This document shows, piece by piece, positions 1 through 7,548 of a stretch of DNA of 12,884 nucleotides. A model generated the notes under the pieces. The model saw nothing but the letters and a program-made list of their open reading frames with translations. It was not told the DNA's origin and did no database searches. The position numbers were made by a program, and so were the translations under genes. The stretch comes from JAYZDP01 sp036337765 (GTDB taxonomy: Bacteria > Acidobacteriota > Thermoanaerobaculia > Multivoradales > Multivoraceae), in contig JAYZDP010000214.1 of the NCBI GenBank assembly GCA_036337765.1, positions 1-12,884 on the forward strand, written 5' to 3'. The stretch's first letter is position 1. Each line of letters begins with the position of its first letter.

Positions 1-237
1 ACAAAGAGCCAACGCCAGCAGGCGCGTCCTTGACCCCAGAAGGATCGCCGTCAGCTCGCCGATAGGAGCCGCCCTCGCGAGAAAGACAAGCCCGACGGCA
101 AAGCAGATGTCGGTCAGGGTCATGCCGACGACTTGCAGCACCGGCCAGGCTTGCAGCGGAATCAGAACGATGCCCGCCGCAAGCAGGACCCGCGCCGGCC
201 CCGCTCCGGACAGGCCCGCGAACGCTGGCGACGCCAC
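1..237 (-). CDS. Partial membrane protein, N-terminal part (O-antigen-ligase-like)
   Basis: An open frame of 79 codons runs from a GTG at 237 to the window edge without a stop, with the high-GC third positions of its neighbours. It begins VASPAFAGLSGAG and continues with hydrophobic stretches at about residues 17-37 and 39-54, then a third at about 62-79, so the protein is probably polytopic. The pattern 'IPLQAWPVL...MTLTDICFAVGLVFL' resembles the first two membrane spans of O-antigen ligase/polymerase-type (Wzy/WaaL) proteins, but that is a weak family guess from a fragment. An AAGG (249-246) lies upstream as a possible ribosome site. The start is only 18 bp past the stop of the 149-aa gene, in the same frame, so it is probably the last visible gene of the molybdenum hydroxylase operon. 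The family is unsure; that it is coding is fairly likely. Confidence 0.5.
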   Translation of the reverse strand, partial: MASPAFAGLSGAGPARVLLAAGIVLIPLQAWPVLQVVGMTLTDICFAVGLVFLARAAPIGELTAILLGSRTRLLALALC

Positions 238-255
238 GCCAGCCGCCTTCAGGGG

Positions 256-705
256 CTAGCCGTCGACGTCCAGGTCCAGGCTGGCCGTGGGAGCAACCGA
301 ACCGAGGATCTTCAGGATCTCGTCGACCAGGAAGATATCGGTCAGGAGCGCGCGGAGATGGATGGTCGCGTTGAGGTTGTCTACCAGCTGTGAGGAGATG
401 GCCGACTGGCCCTGGACCGCACGAATCGCGGCGAGCGCGCGCTGCGCGTCCTGGGAAAGGACCTCGACGAAGGCGCGCTGCTCGTCGGGAGCCTCCACGC
501 TGGGGTCCTCATCGAGAAGCCGACCGAAGGCGGAACCGATACCGTCCAGCGCTCCAGCCAGCCGTCGCAGCTCGTCGCGGATCTGCGCTCCCGTCTTCGA
601 GCCGGCGTCGGACGGCAGACCCTGCGCAGCATAGGCGAGCATGAACTCATAGGCCGACTCCATGAAGTCGATCCGGGCACGAAGGTCTTCACGAATCGAG
701 CTCAT
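256..705 (-). CDS. Uncharacterised 149-aa helical protein of the Mo-hydroxylase operon
   Basis: I do not recognise a family. The protein starts MSSIREDLRARIDFMESAYE and is predicted by eye to be almost wholly alpha-helical, with amphipathic heptad-like stretches around residues 2-30, 40-65 and 75-140. It has no cysteine, no signal peptide, no membrane segment and an acidic C-terminus (DLDVDG). A TTG start at 729 would add eight residues, but the ATG at 705 gives the more natural N-terminus; neither has a strong Shine-Dalgarno. It begins 33 bp after the cytochrome b stop and is followed closely by the membrane protein fragment, so it is very likely co-transcribed with the hydroxylase. An assembly or chaperone-like role for the hydroxylase or its cytochrome is conceivable from position alone; nothing in the sequence proves it. 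Confidence 0.75.
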   Translation of the reverse strand: MSSIREDLRARIDFMESAYEFMLAYAAQGLPSDAGSKTGAQIRDELRRLAGALDGIGSAFGRLLDEDPSVEAPDEQRAFVEVLSQDAQRALAAIRAVQGQSAISSQLVDNLNATIHLRALLTDIFLVDEILKILGSVAPTASLDLDVDG

Positions 706-738
706 CGAGATCGCCCGGCTCGCTTGCAAGCCGCCGCA

Positions 739-1593
739 TCAGCCCTGTTCCGACACCGCTGCCGCGCTAGGAGCGGCGTCGGTATCGGCATCGCCCTCAC
801 CGACGTCCCAGCGCTCGGGATCGTGGTGCTCGAGAAATTCGTCACGAGTGATCCATCCCTTGATCATCGAGCGAGTGATGCCGCGCTTCTCTGGCAGTAT
901 GGCGAAGTAGACGTGGGTGATCGTGAGGCCGACGAGGAGAACACCCCCAATGCCGTGCAGCACGTAGATCACGCCCCAGGTCCCGTCCGAGTACATATAC
1001 GGGTCGCGAGGAAAGATCGGGTCCTCGATGCGAAACATCATCAAGACGCCGGTGATGATCGCGGCCAGCCCGCCAACCGTCGCCGCGTGGTGGAACATCT
1101 TGTGATCCACCGGATACTTGCCGGGCTTCGGCGGCGCCTCTCCCGAGCCGGTCAGGTCGTGCCTGAGGCCCTGTAGCCACTCCTTGACGTCGCGGCCACT
1201 TACCCAGATGTCTGAGAAGCTCAGAACCACCGTCGCATGGATCATGTGAAAGACGATCGAGACGACCAGCACGAGCCCGAACACCCAATGCAGGGTCAAC
1301 CAGCTGAACTGCACTCCGATCTGTGGCAGAAAGCCCGTGATCAGGAGCACGAGCATTGACAGCGCCATCACCCAGTGAAACAGCCGCGCGCCCATGCCGT
1401 GACGCTCGATCTTTTCTGGAAGGCCGGCGCCGCCCGCCGTGGCAGTGTGTTGCCCCTGCCAACGTCCGCGCAGAGCGAGATGCCCGACGACGAATAGCAC
1501 ACCGGCGCCGAGAGCCAGCCAGAACAAACTCCACGAGATGCGAACCAGCACCTCCTGGCCCCATGGGTTCGAGGCGTACTGGAATAGCTCCAT
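739..1593 (-). CDS. Cytochrome b subunit, formate dehydrogenase gamma/cytochrome b561-like
   Basis: A 284-aa integral membrane protein of the di-haem cytochrome b family (FdnI/FdoI-like gamma subunits). Membrane spans are visible at about residues 18-40, 72-92, 100-122, 168-188 and 207-232. Histidines in membrane contexts that could ligate two b haems are H73 (RLFHWV), H102 (TLHWVFG), H116/H119 (VFHMIH), H168/H169 (MFHHA), H213 and H227 (ITHVYFAILPEKRG); the last motif is typical of formate dehydrogenase gamma subunits. The C-terminal 50 residues are charged and alanine-rich. A strong AGGAGGGA ribosome site precedes the ATG. It follows the FAD-subunit gene by 68 bp and no formate dehydrogenase is nearby. 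I therefore infer that it anchors the Tat-exported molybdenum hydroxylase and passes electrons to quinone. Family is confident; partner is inferred. Confidence 0.88.
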   Translation of the reverse strand: MELFQYASNPWGQEVLVRISWSLFWLALGAGVLFVVGHLALRGRWQGQHTATAGGAGLPEKIERHGMGARLFHWVMALSMLVLLITGFLPQIGVQFSWLTLHWVFGLVLVVSIVFHMIHATVVLSFSDIWVSGRDVKEWLQGLRHDLTGSGEAPPKPGKYPVDHKMFHHAATVGGLAAIITGVLMMFRIEDPIFPRDPYMYSDGTWGVIYVLHGIGGVLLVGLTITHVYFAILPEKRGITRSMIKGWITRDEFLEHHDPERWDVGEGDADTDAAPSAAAVSEQG

Positions 1594-1661
1594 ATCGGGG
1601 CGTCCCTCCTAAGTCAATGTCCGAGCAAGCCGGGCTCGCGGCCTTCAGGGGCCAACCCGAA

Positions 1662-2663
1662 TCATGCTGCGGCTTCGGTCAGCGCCCTGCGCACAAGATT
1701 GCGCATCAGCGGCACCTTGAAGCCGTTCTGGTGAAGCGGCTTTGCGTCCACGACCGCTACATCACCTGCGGCCTGCGCGACTGCCTCGGTGACGGCCGAT
1801 CCGCGCACCTGACTCTCCGCCTCGCGGAGCCGCATCGGATATGGCGCCACGCTGTTGGCCACCAGCCTGATATCCGAAACCGAGCCGCCCTCGATCTTCA
1901 TCGTCGTGGCGACGCTGACGAGGGCAAAGTCCCAACTCTGCCGGTCGCGAACCTTCTCGAAGTAGAAGCTCGCACCCGCCCAGGAGGCCGGTAGACGAAT
2001 GGCTGCCAGCAGCTCGCCCGGCCGCAACACCGTCATTCGCGTGATGTCGACCGCGGGACCGATGAAGAAATCCTCGGCCGCAACCGTACGCTGCCCGCCG
2101 GGTCCCTGCAGGACCATCTCGGCGTCCAGTGCCAATAGCGCGGGGGCCGTATCGGACGGATTGACCGCCACGCAGCGACTGGCGCCGAACACGCAGTGCT
2201 CGCGGTTCATCGACTCCGGTGTATCCGCATAGCAGATGTTGCCGCCGGCGCGGTAGCAGGGCCAACCGCCCCGGTAGTACCAGCAGCGGGTGTCCTGACA
2301 CAGATTGCCGCCGAGGGTGCCCTGGTTACGAATCTGGGGCGTCGCCACCAGACCCGCCGCCTGAGCGAGGATGCCGTACTTGTCACGGATCTCCGCGTTG
2401 TCGGCCACCTCGGAAAGCGGCGTCAGTGCGCCGATCTCGAGCCCGTCGCCGGTCGAGCGCACGCCGTGCAGCGCTTCGATAGCCCCGAGATCGATGACGG
2501 CGCGGGGTCGCTTGACGCGATCCTTGAACCAGTCGAAGGAATCGAGCCCGCCGGCCAGCGGCCAGGCGTCCTCACCGTAGCGCTCGAGGAGCGTGACCGC
2601 ATCGTCGAGCCCCTGCGGTTGGAAGAGCTCGAACTCCGGAATCATGTCGCGAATTGTCGCCAT
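1662..2663 (-). CDS. Molybdenum hydroxylase FAD-binding subunit with extra [4Fe-4S] site
   Basis: A 333-aa medium subunit of the xanthine dehydrogenase family, related to PaoB of the E. coli periplasmic aldehyde oxidoreductase and to the beta subunit of 4-hydroxybenzoyl-CoA reductase. It carries FAD between the [2Fe-2S] subunit and the final acceptor. PLAGGLDSF (35-43) and RNQGTLGGN (112-120) are the two FAD-binding loops. Between the second loop and the conserved CVAVNPSDTAPAL lies an insertion with cysteines C127, C136, C144 and C157 (C122 and C164 nearby). Its spacing matches the insertion that binds a [4Fe-4S] cluster in the two relatives named. No signal peptide is seen. The gene starts 14 bp after the large-subunit stop, with GGAG in the gap serving as ribosome site. 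Substrate cannot be told from this subunit. Confidence 0.93.
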   Translation of the reverse strand: MATIRDMIPEFELFQPQGLDDAVTLLERYGEDAWPLAGGLDSFDWFKDRVKRPRAVIDLGAIEALHGVRSTGDGLEIGALTPLSEVADNAEIRDKYGILAQAAGLVATPQIRNQGTLGGNLCQDTRCWYYRGGWPCYRAGGNICYADTPESMNREHCVFGASRCVAVNPSDTAPALLALDAEMVLQGPGGQRTVAAEDFFIGPAVDITRMTVLRPGELLAAIRLPASWAGASFYFEKVRDRQSWDFALVSVATTMKIEGGSVSDIRLVANSVAPYPMRLREAESQVRGSAVTEAVAQAAGDVAVVDAKPLHQNGFKVPLMRNLVRRALTEAAA

Positions 2664-2677
2664 CGCTCAGTCTCCGA

Positions 2678-5098
2678 TCAGGTGTGGGTCGTGAACGGCC
2701 GGTAGTGGTCCGGTCGTCCTTCGATCACGTTCAGAATCATGTCCGGCTGGACCGGCGTGCGGTTGAAGTCATGCCCGCCAAGGGCATCGCGGATCGCGCA
2801 GACCACCGCCGCCTCCCCGGCGCCGACCGGCGGCTCGCCGATACCCTTGGCACCGACCGGGCTGTGCGGATCCGGCTCGTCGACCCAGCCCGCCTTCATC
2901 ACACTCGGCACGTCCAGAATCGACGGCGGCCGTGCGCTGTAGAAGCGGTGAGTGAAGGGCACGCCCCACTGCGGGTCGAAGGTCCACTTCTGCCCCAGTG
3001 CCATGCCCATTCCCTGGACGCCACCGCCGTGTAGCTGGGCGGCGAGGCTTCGTGGGTTCATCACCGTGCCGCAGTCGGTGACGGCGGCGTAGTCGATGAC
3101 CTGGACGTCGCCAGTGTCGGTGTCGAGTTCGATCGCGGCGTAGCCGATGACGAACGAGTAGACGCTACCGGCCCGCTCGTAGTTGTCTCTCGCGGCTCCC
3201 ATGAGACCCTGTCCGGCGCGCCCTGCCGCCGAGGCCTTGGTCACCGGGTTGATGTCCTCGGCCACCTCGTGGCCGTCGAAGACACCGCCGAGCGCGATCG
3301 CGCGATCGGCCGCCTTGCCATAGGTCATGCCGCGCGAACGGTTCGAGCGGTGGTAGACCCGCTCGCCGCCGATGGTGTAGTCGCTCGGCGAGCCCCCGAG
3401 GTCCTTGGCGGCGATCTGCTGAAGCTTCTCCTTCAGCTGAGTCGCCGCAGCGTGGGCCGCGCGGGTCATCGAGTGGGTGGTCATCGAGCCCGCCTGGACA
3501 CAGGTCCAAGGCAGGTGCTTGGCGGTGTTACCCCAGATGACCTCGCAGTTCTCCCACGGCATGTCCAGCACCTCGGCCGCGGTTCTCGACACATCCGAGT
3601 AGGAGTGGGTGCCGAGGTTGCCGACGCCCGAGTGGATGGTCAGCGTGCCCGACGGCTTCATCACCATCAGACCGTCGAAGCCGAAGTTCCCCGCCGTGTA
3701 GCTGGAGACGGCGACGCCGACACCGGTGACCTTCGAGCCCTCGCGCTTACGACTCAGAGCCTTGGCGTTGTCCCAGTCGACCAACTCCTTGGCCTTGTCG
3801 ATCGCCTCGCGCACGTAGGCACAGGTCAGACCGCCCTGGTTGGCGTTGAACTTCGAATCGCTGTCGGGGGCGTTGATCTTGCGCATCTCGAAACGGTCGA
3901 TACCGAGCTCTTCGGCAGCGCGATCGAGAAGCGGCTCGATCAATGTCGTGACCTGTGAGCCACCCGGCGCCCGCTGCGCGGAGCGCGGTGGAGTGTTGGT
4001 CAGAACCGAAACGCCCCGCCAGCGCATGTTCTCTGGCTGGTAGGACAGCGAAGCGACAGTTCCGGCGGAGCCCATGTCACTCTGAATGCCGTACGGACCG
4101 TTGTCCTGAACGACATAGAGATCGAGGGCGACCAGACGGCCGTCCTTGCGGAAGCCCACCTTGATCTGCGCCTGAAAGCCGGGCCGAGCGCGGCCCATGT
4201 AGTTCTCTTCGTAACGGGTGATGCGGTGCATCACCGGTCGGCTGGTCATCTTCGACAACAGCACCGAGACCGGGATGTTGACCGTACCCGCGATCTTCGA
4301 GCCGAAGCCACCGCCGCAGTACTCGCAGATCAGCACGATGTCGGTCGGAGCGACACCGATCGAGCCGGCAATACTACCCGCGGTAATCGGGATCGACTGC
4401 ACCGAGGGATGCACGTAGACCTTGCCGTTCTGCCAGTACGCCATGCAGCTGCGGGGCTCGAGCGGGTGATGCGTCACGTTCTGGTGATACATGGCCACGT
4501 CGTAAACGACGTCAGCCGCTTCGAAGCCCGCATCGAGGTCGCCGAAGGTCCACTCGGCGTGCGGATCGCCCATCGGCAGACGGTCAGCGTCGGCGAAGAG
4601 ATCGTCAGACCACTTGGTCTCCTTGACCAGCATCTGCGGACGGCCACCCTCCTCGAGCACCTCGCGAACAATCGAGTTGCCATCCGTACGGGCGTTCGAG
4701 CCGCCCTCGCGCAGGCTCTGTAGCGGATCCAGCGCGAACGGCAGTGGCTCGAGATCGACCTTGATCTTCTCGATCGCGTCAGCGCAGAGAGTCTCGCTGT
4801 CAGCCGCGACCGCGAGGATCGCCTGGCCCTCGAACAGTGGCTCGTTGGTGACGCAGGTTTCCTGCATCGGGCCGTGCTCCGGCAGATCCTCCTCGGTGAG
4901 GATTGCGTGAACGCCGTCCATCGCCAGCGCCTCGGAGGCGTCGATCGATCGCACACGACAGTGCGGCATTGGGCTCAGCAAGCACTTGGCGAAGATCATG
5001 CCCTCGGCACGCCAGTCCTCGGCATAGCGGGCTTTGCCCGTGACCTTGGCGATCAGGTCCGGTGGGGTGTAGTCGGTTCCGTGATACGTCCTGGCCAT
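2678..5098 (-). CDS. Molybdenum hydroxylase large (molybdopterin) subunit, xanthine dehydrogenase family
   Basis: An 806-aa catalytic subunit that would hydroxylate an aldehyde or N-heteroaromatic carbon using water as oxygen source. The N-terminal aldehyde oxidase a/b-hammerhead domain starts at DLIAKVTGKARYAEDW (14-29). Cofactor motifs follow: GGGFGSK (262-268), the RSAQRAPGGSQ loop (372-382), QAGSMTTHS (535-543) and GGGVQGMGMALG (691-702). The base-catalyst glutamate is E755 in GAKGIGEPPVG, so the active site looks intact. Length is normal for a stand-alone large subunit. It has no signal of its own; in PaoABC-type enzymes the folded complex is exported with the Tat-bearing small subunit, and the same is inferred here. 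The ATG lies one base after the small-subunit TGA, with GAGGAG just upstream, so translation is coupled. The substrate is unknown. Confidence 0.95.
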   Translation of the reverse strand: MARTYHGTDYTPPDLIAKVTGKARYAEDWRAEGMIFAKCLLSPMPHCRVRSIDASEALAMDGVHAILTEEDLPEHGPMQETCVTNEPLFEGQAILAVAADSETLCADAIEKIKVDLEPLPFALDPLQSLREGGSNARTDGNSIVREVLEEGGRPQMLVKETKWSDDLFADADRLPMGDPHAEWTFGDLDAGFEAADVVYDVAMYHQNVTHHPLEPRSCMAYWQNGKVYVHPSVQSIPITAGSIAGSIGVAPTDIVLICEYCGGGFGSKIAGTVNIPVSVLLSKMTSRPVMHRITRYEENYMGRARPGFQAQIKVGFRKDGRLVALDLYVVQDNGPYGIQSDMGSAGTVASLSYQPENMRWRGVSVLTNTPPRSAQRAPGGSQVTTLIEPLLDRAAEELGIDRFEMRKINAPDSDSKFNANQGGLTCAYVREAIDKAKELVDWDNAKALSRKREGSKVTGVGVAVSSYTAGNFGFDGLMVMKPSGTLTIHSGVGNLGTHSYSDVSRTAAEVLDMPWENCEVIWGNTAKHLPWTCVQAGSMTTHSMTRAAHAAATQLKEKLQQIAAKDLGGSPSDYTIGGERVYHRSNRSRGMTYGKAADRAIALGGVFDGHEVAEDINPVTKASAAGRAGQGLMGAARDNYERAGSVYSFVIGYAAIELDTDTGDVQVIDYAAVTDCGTVMNPRSLAAQLHGGGVQGMGMALGQKWTFDPQWGVPFTHRFYSARPPSILDVPSVMKAGWVDEPDPHSPVGAKGIGEPPVGAGEAAVVCAIRDALGGHDFNRTPVQPDMILNVIEGRPDHYRPFTTHT

Positions 5099-5099
5099 G

Positions 5100-5708
5100 T
5101 CAGCTCCTCTGCACGTATTCAGCGGCGCGCATCGCGCTGTTCAGGATCTTGTTGTAGTCCGCACAGCGACACAGGTTGCCCGACAGGGCGTGTCGCATCT
5201 CGTCACGATCGATGTTCGGGTTCTTGTCGAGGGTCGCGACCATCGACATCATGAAGCCCGACATACAGAAGGCGCACTGGAAGCCCATCTCGTCCATCAC
5301 GGCCTGCTGCACCGGATGCAGAGTGCCATCGGCAGCAGCCAGGCCCTCGACAGTCGTGACCTCTCGGCCACGTACCTGATGGGTGAGGATCGAGCAGCCG
5401 TAGTGGTTTACACCATCGAGCAGGACCGTGCAGGCACCGCACTCGGCACGGTCGCAGCCGAGCTTGGTCCCCGTGAGCCCCAGCTTGTAGCGCAGGGTCA
5501 TCGCCAGCGTCTCCTGCGGCAGGATGTCGACGCGGCGGTCCTGCCCGTTCACCCGTAAGGTGACGAGCCGCTCTGCGGCCCCGAGCGACGGTTGGGCGTG
5601 GACCCCGTTCTGGCGGAAGAAGTAACTGGCGCCGTAGGCAGACGCGCCACCGGCGATCACTCCCTGGATGAACCTCCGCCTCGAAACCGTGTTCTGAATC
5701 TCTTCCAT
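5100..5708 (-). CDS. Molybdenum hydroxylase [2Fe-2S] subunit with Tat signal
   Basis: A 202-aa small subunit carrying two [2Fe-2S] clusters that move electrons from the molybdenum site to FAD. The plant-type cluster uses C85, C90, C93 and C105 (GCDRAECGAC...C); the second uses C145, C148, C180 and C182 (CAFC...CRC). The N-terminus holds a twin-arginine signal, SRRRFIQG (9-16), then a small-residue hydrophobic stretch to about residue 30 and VHAQP as a plausible cleavage region. The enzyme is therefore probably periplasmic, as PaoA is. I chose the ATG at 5708: it has an excellent AAAGGTGAGG ribosome site and puts the twin arginines near the terminus. The longer GTG/ATG frame to 5765 would run into a perfect palindrome. 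This is the first gene of the operon. Confidence 0.94.
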   Translation of the reverse strand: MEEIQNTVSRRRFIQGVIAGGASAYGASYFFRQNGVHAQPSLGAAERLVTLRVNGQDRRVDILPQETLAMTLRYKLGLTGTKLGCDRAECGACTVLLDGVNHYGCSILTHQVRGREVTTVEGLAAADGTLHPVQQAVMDEMGFQCAFCMSGFMMSMVATLDKNPNIDRDEMRHALSGNLCRCADYNKILNSAMRAAEYVQRS

Positions 5709-5760
5709 GTCCTCACCTTTCGCAGGCACGACGCCCCCGATCACGCGCACTCGTCCCTCG

Positions 5761-5778
5761 CTCATCCACGTGGATGAG
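5761..5778. promoter_or_regulatory. 18-bp perfect palindrome, candidate operator
   Basis: CTCATCCACGTGGATGAG is identical to its reverse complement over all 18 bases. It sits in the 271-bp gap between two divergent genes, 53 bp upstream of the [2Fe-2S] subunit ATG and about 200 bp upstream of the LLM oxidoreductase ATG. Its size and position suit a dimeric repressor or activator (GntR-, TetR- or MarR-like) controlling the hydroxylase operon and perhaps the divergent gene. No regulator gene is in the window, so the binding protein is unknown. Confidence 0.5.
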
Positions 5779-5979
5779 GGGCGCCCCTTGGCACTGTGGT
5801 CTCGGGCTCAACCGCTTCGGCGACCTAGTCAACTGATTGAGACACCATACCCCGAAAGACCCGGCCAGCCAAGAGGATCCGCGGCACGACCGGCGCTGTG
5901 ATTCAATAGCCGCTCGGTGCGCGAGGACGCGCGAGAAACGAACGCGACGGCCAGGCCACCGCCCAAGGAAGGATCCACG

Positions 5980-7188
5980 ATGAAGTTCGGCATCTTCTAC
6001 GAGCATCAGCTCCCGCGTCCCTGGAAAGACGACAGCGAGCATCAGCTGATCAAGAACTCGCTCGACCAGTTCGAGCTCGCCGACAAGCTCGGCTACGACT
6101 ACGCGTGGGAAGTCGAGCACCACTTCCTGGAGGAGTACTCGCATTCGTCGGCGCCAGAGGTCTTTCTCGCCGCCGCCAGCCAGCGCACGAAAAACATTCG
6201 GCTGGGGCACGGCATCATCCAGCTCACGACCAATCATCCCGCCCGCGTCGCGGAGCGTGTCTCGACCCTGGACCTGGTCAGCGATGGCCGCGTCGAGCTC
6301 GGGCTGGGTGAAGGCGCGTCGACGACCGAGCTGCACCCCTTCGGCCGCAAGTATCGCGACAAGCGGCTGATCTGGGAGGAGGCCGTGCAGGCCTGCCTAC
6401 CGATGATGTGGAACGAGAGCTGGGAGTGGCACGGCCACTTCTTCGACCTGCCGCCGCGCAACGTCATCCCGAAGCCGATGCAGAAACCGCACCCGCCGCT
6501 GTGGATTGCCTGCTCACAGCTCGACACCATCCAGTACGCGGCACACCGCGCCATGGGAGCGCTGTGCTTTAAGTTCGTCGACCTCGACGCGGCCAACGCC
6601 TGGGTGCACGCCTACTACAACACCTTCATCTCAAACCAGGAGAAGCTCTGCGACTACCAGGCCAATCCCAACATCGCCGTGGTTGGAGGCTTCATGTGCG
6701 CCGACACCGACGAGGAGGCGCAGGCCAAATCCGACGGTTGGACGTTCTTCCAGTTCTCTCTGCAGCTGTACGCCAAGGAAGGGCCCTTCGCTCCGGGTGA
6801 GATGAACTTCTGGGACCGCTACCAAGAGTGGAAGCAGACTCCTGAGGGACAGAAACGATCGAAGTCGGAACTCATCGGCTCGCCTGACACCATCCGCGAG
6901 CGACTGATGGAGCTCGAGCGGGCCAACGTCGACCAGGTGATCCTTCTCAACCAGGCCGGCAAGAACACCCACGAGGACATCTGCTCGAGCCTCGAGCTGT
7001 TCGCCAACGAGGTGATGCCCGAGTTCCACGCCCGTGAGCAGGAGCACCAGGAGTGGAAGCAGGCGGTCCTCGCCGGGGAGCTCACCCTCACCGAGATCGA
7101 CACAGATCCCTACAACTTCGCGGCCCGCGCCCGCCCCACCCTGCCCCCCTCTGCCGAAGCGATGGCTGCAACCAAAGACTCGAGCTAG
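5980..7188 (+). CDS. LLM-class flavin-dependent oxidoreductase (luciferase-like)
   Basis: A 402-aa protein of the bacterial luciferase/F420-dependent oxidoreductase superfamily (TIM barrel using FMN or F420). It starts MKFGIFYEHQLPRPW. Family signatures are the EHH stretch in WEVEHHFLEEYSHSSAPEVF, the beta-strand/loop 'IRLGHGIIQLTTNHPARVAERVSTLDLVSDGRVELGLGEG' (about residues 72-112) and, near the C-terminus, LIGSPDTIRERLMEL, the usual segment before the last helices. The ATG at 5980 is preferred over upstream in-frame codons because AAGGAAGGA lies at 5965-5973. It is transcribed away from the molybdenum hydroxylase operon across a shared control region, suggesting joint control or a shared catabolic pathway. 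Substrate and choice of FMN or F420 cannot be read from sequence. It acts in the cytoplasm (no signal). Confidence 0.92.
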   Translation: MKFGIFYEHQLPRPWKDDSEHQLIKNSLDQFELADKLGYDYAWEVEHHFLEEYSHSSAPEVFLAAASQRTKNIRLGHGIIQLTTNHPARVAERVSTLDLVSDGRVELGLGEGASTTELHPFGRKYRDKRLIWEEAVQACLPMMWNESWEWHGHFFDLPPRNVIPKPMQKPHPPLWIACSQLDTIQYAAHRAMGALCFKFVDLDAANAWVHAYYNTFISNQEKLCDYQANPNIAVVGGFMCADTDEEAQAKSDGWTFFQFSLQLYAKEGPFAPGEMNFWDRYQEWKQTPEGQKRSKSELIGSPDTIRERLMELERANVDQVILLNQAGKNTHEDICSSLELFANEVMPEFHAREQEHQEWKQAVLAGELTLTEIDTDPYNFAARARPTLPPSAEAMAATKDSS

Positions 7189-7548
7189 CAGCAGCCGCGG
7201 TAGTCATTGCTGGCGCTTCGTCGAGTCTGGAGCGCGGTCATACCGCGGCACCTGCTACCCCTGGCAGCGGACTTGCCGGGTTCTTTGGGGTGACACCCGT
7301 GTGTCGTCGCCGGTGTGGAGTCTCTCGCCCGTAACGGCGGAGTTCGCCCGGTACCTCGGTGCCGGAGCGACAATCCCGGCCGGTGTTCTGACACATTTTG
7401 GGAGTCTCAAGTATGAGGATGGGGGCTCGAAGCACAGGCGTCGCTGGGGTGGCCCACCAGCCGCCCCCCTCGCCTTGCACCTGTTATAGAGTGACGCGCA
7501 TAAGCTGGGCGAGGGCCCGGAAACAGACTCTCACCGAGGAGGACGGTT
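7189..7548 (+). other. 360-bp intergenic region with hairpins, no gene seen
   Basis: No convincing coding frame is present. Just after the LLM stop a nested inverted repeat occurs: CCGCGGTA (7195-7202) pairs with TACCGCGG (7241-7248), with GCGCT and AGCGC pairing inside. It lacks a T-run, so it is not a classic intrinsic terminator but could protect the mRNA 3' end. Further on lie GGGTGACACCC (7288-7298) and a hairpin CCGGTAC-CTCG-GTGCCGG. The last 70 bp carry the probable promoter and leader of the Sec-DsbA gene. Confidence 0.5.
7482..7492 (+). promoter_or_regulatory. Possible extended -10 promoter for the Sec-DsbA gene
   Basis: TGTTATAGAGT contains TG-n-TATAGA, an extended -10 form, 56 bp upstream of the GTG start. 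No good -35 hexamer is seen 16-18 bp further up. The same octamer TATAGAGT appears 51 bp before the second selenoprotein gene. Evidence is by eye only. Confidence 0.3.

Noticed and set aside
739..1593. Part of a formate dehydrogenase operon
   Set aside because: No formate dehydrogenase catalytic or iron-sulfur subunit is present; the gene lies inside a xanthine-dehydrogenase-family operon.
5709..5765. Longer start of the [2Fe-2S] subunit adding 19 residues
   Set aside because: It would place the twin-arginine motif too far inside and start in the palindrome; the ATG at 5708 has a strong ribosome site.
5713..6336. 207-codon minus-strand frame over the start of the LLM gene
   Set aside because: It is an antisense shadow of the LLM gene and the control region, with no recognisable protein sequence.
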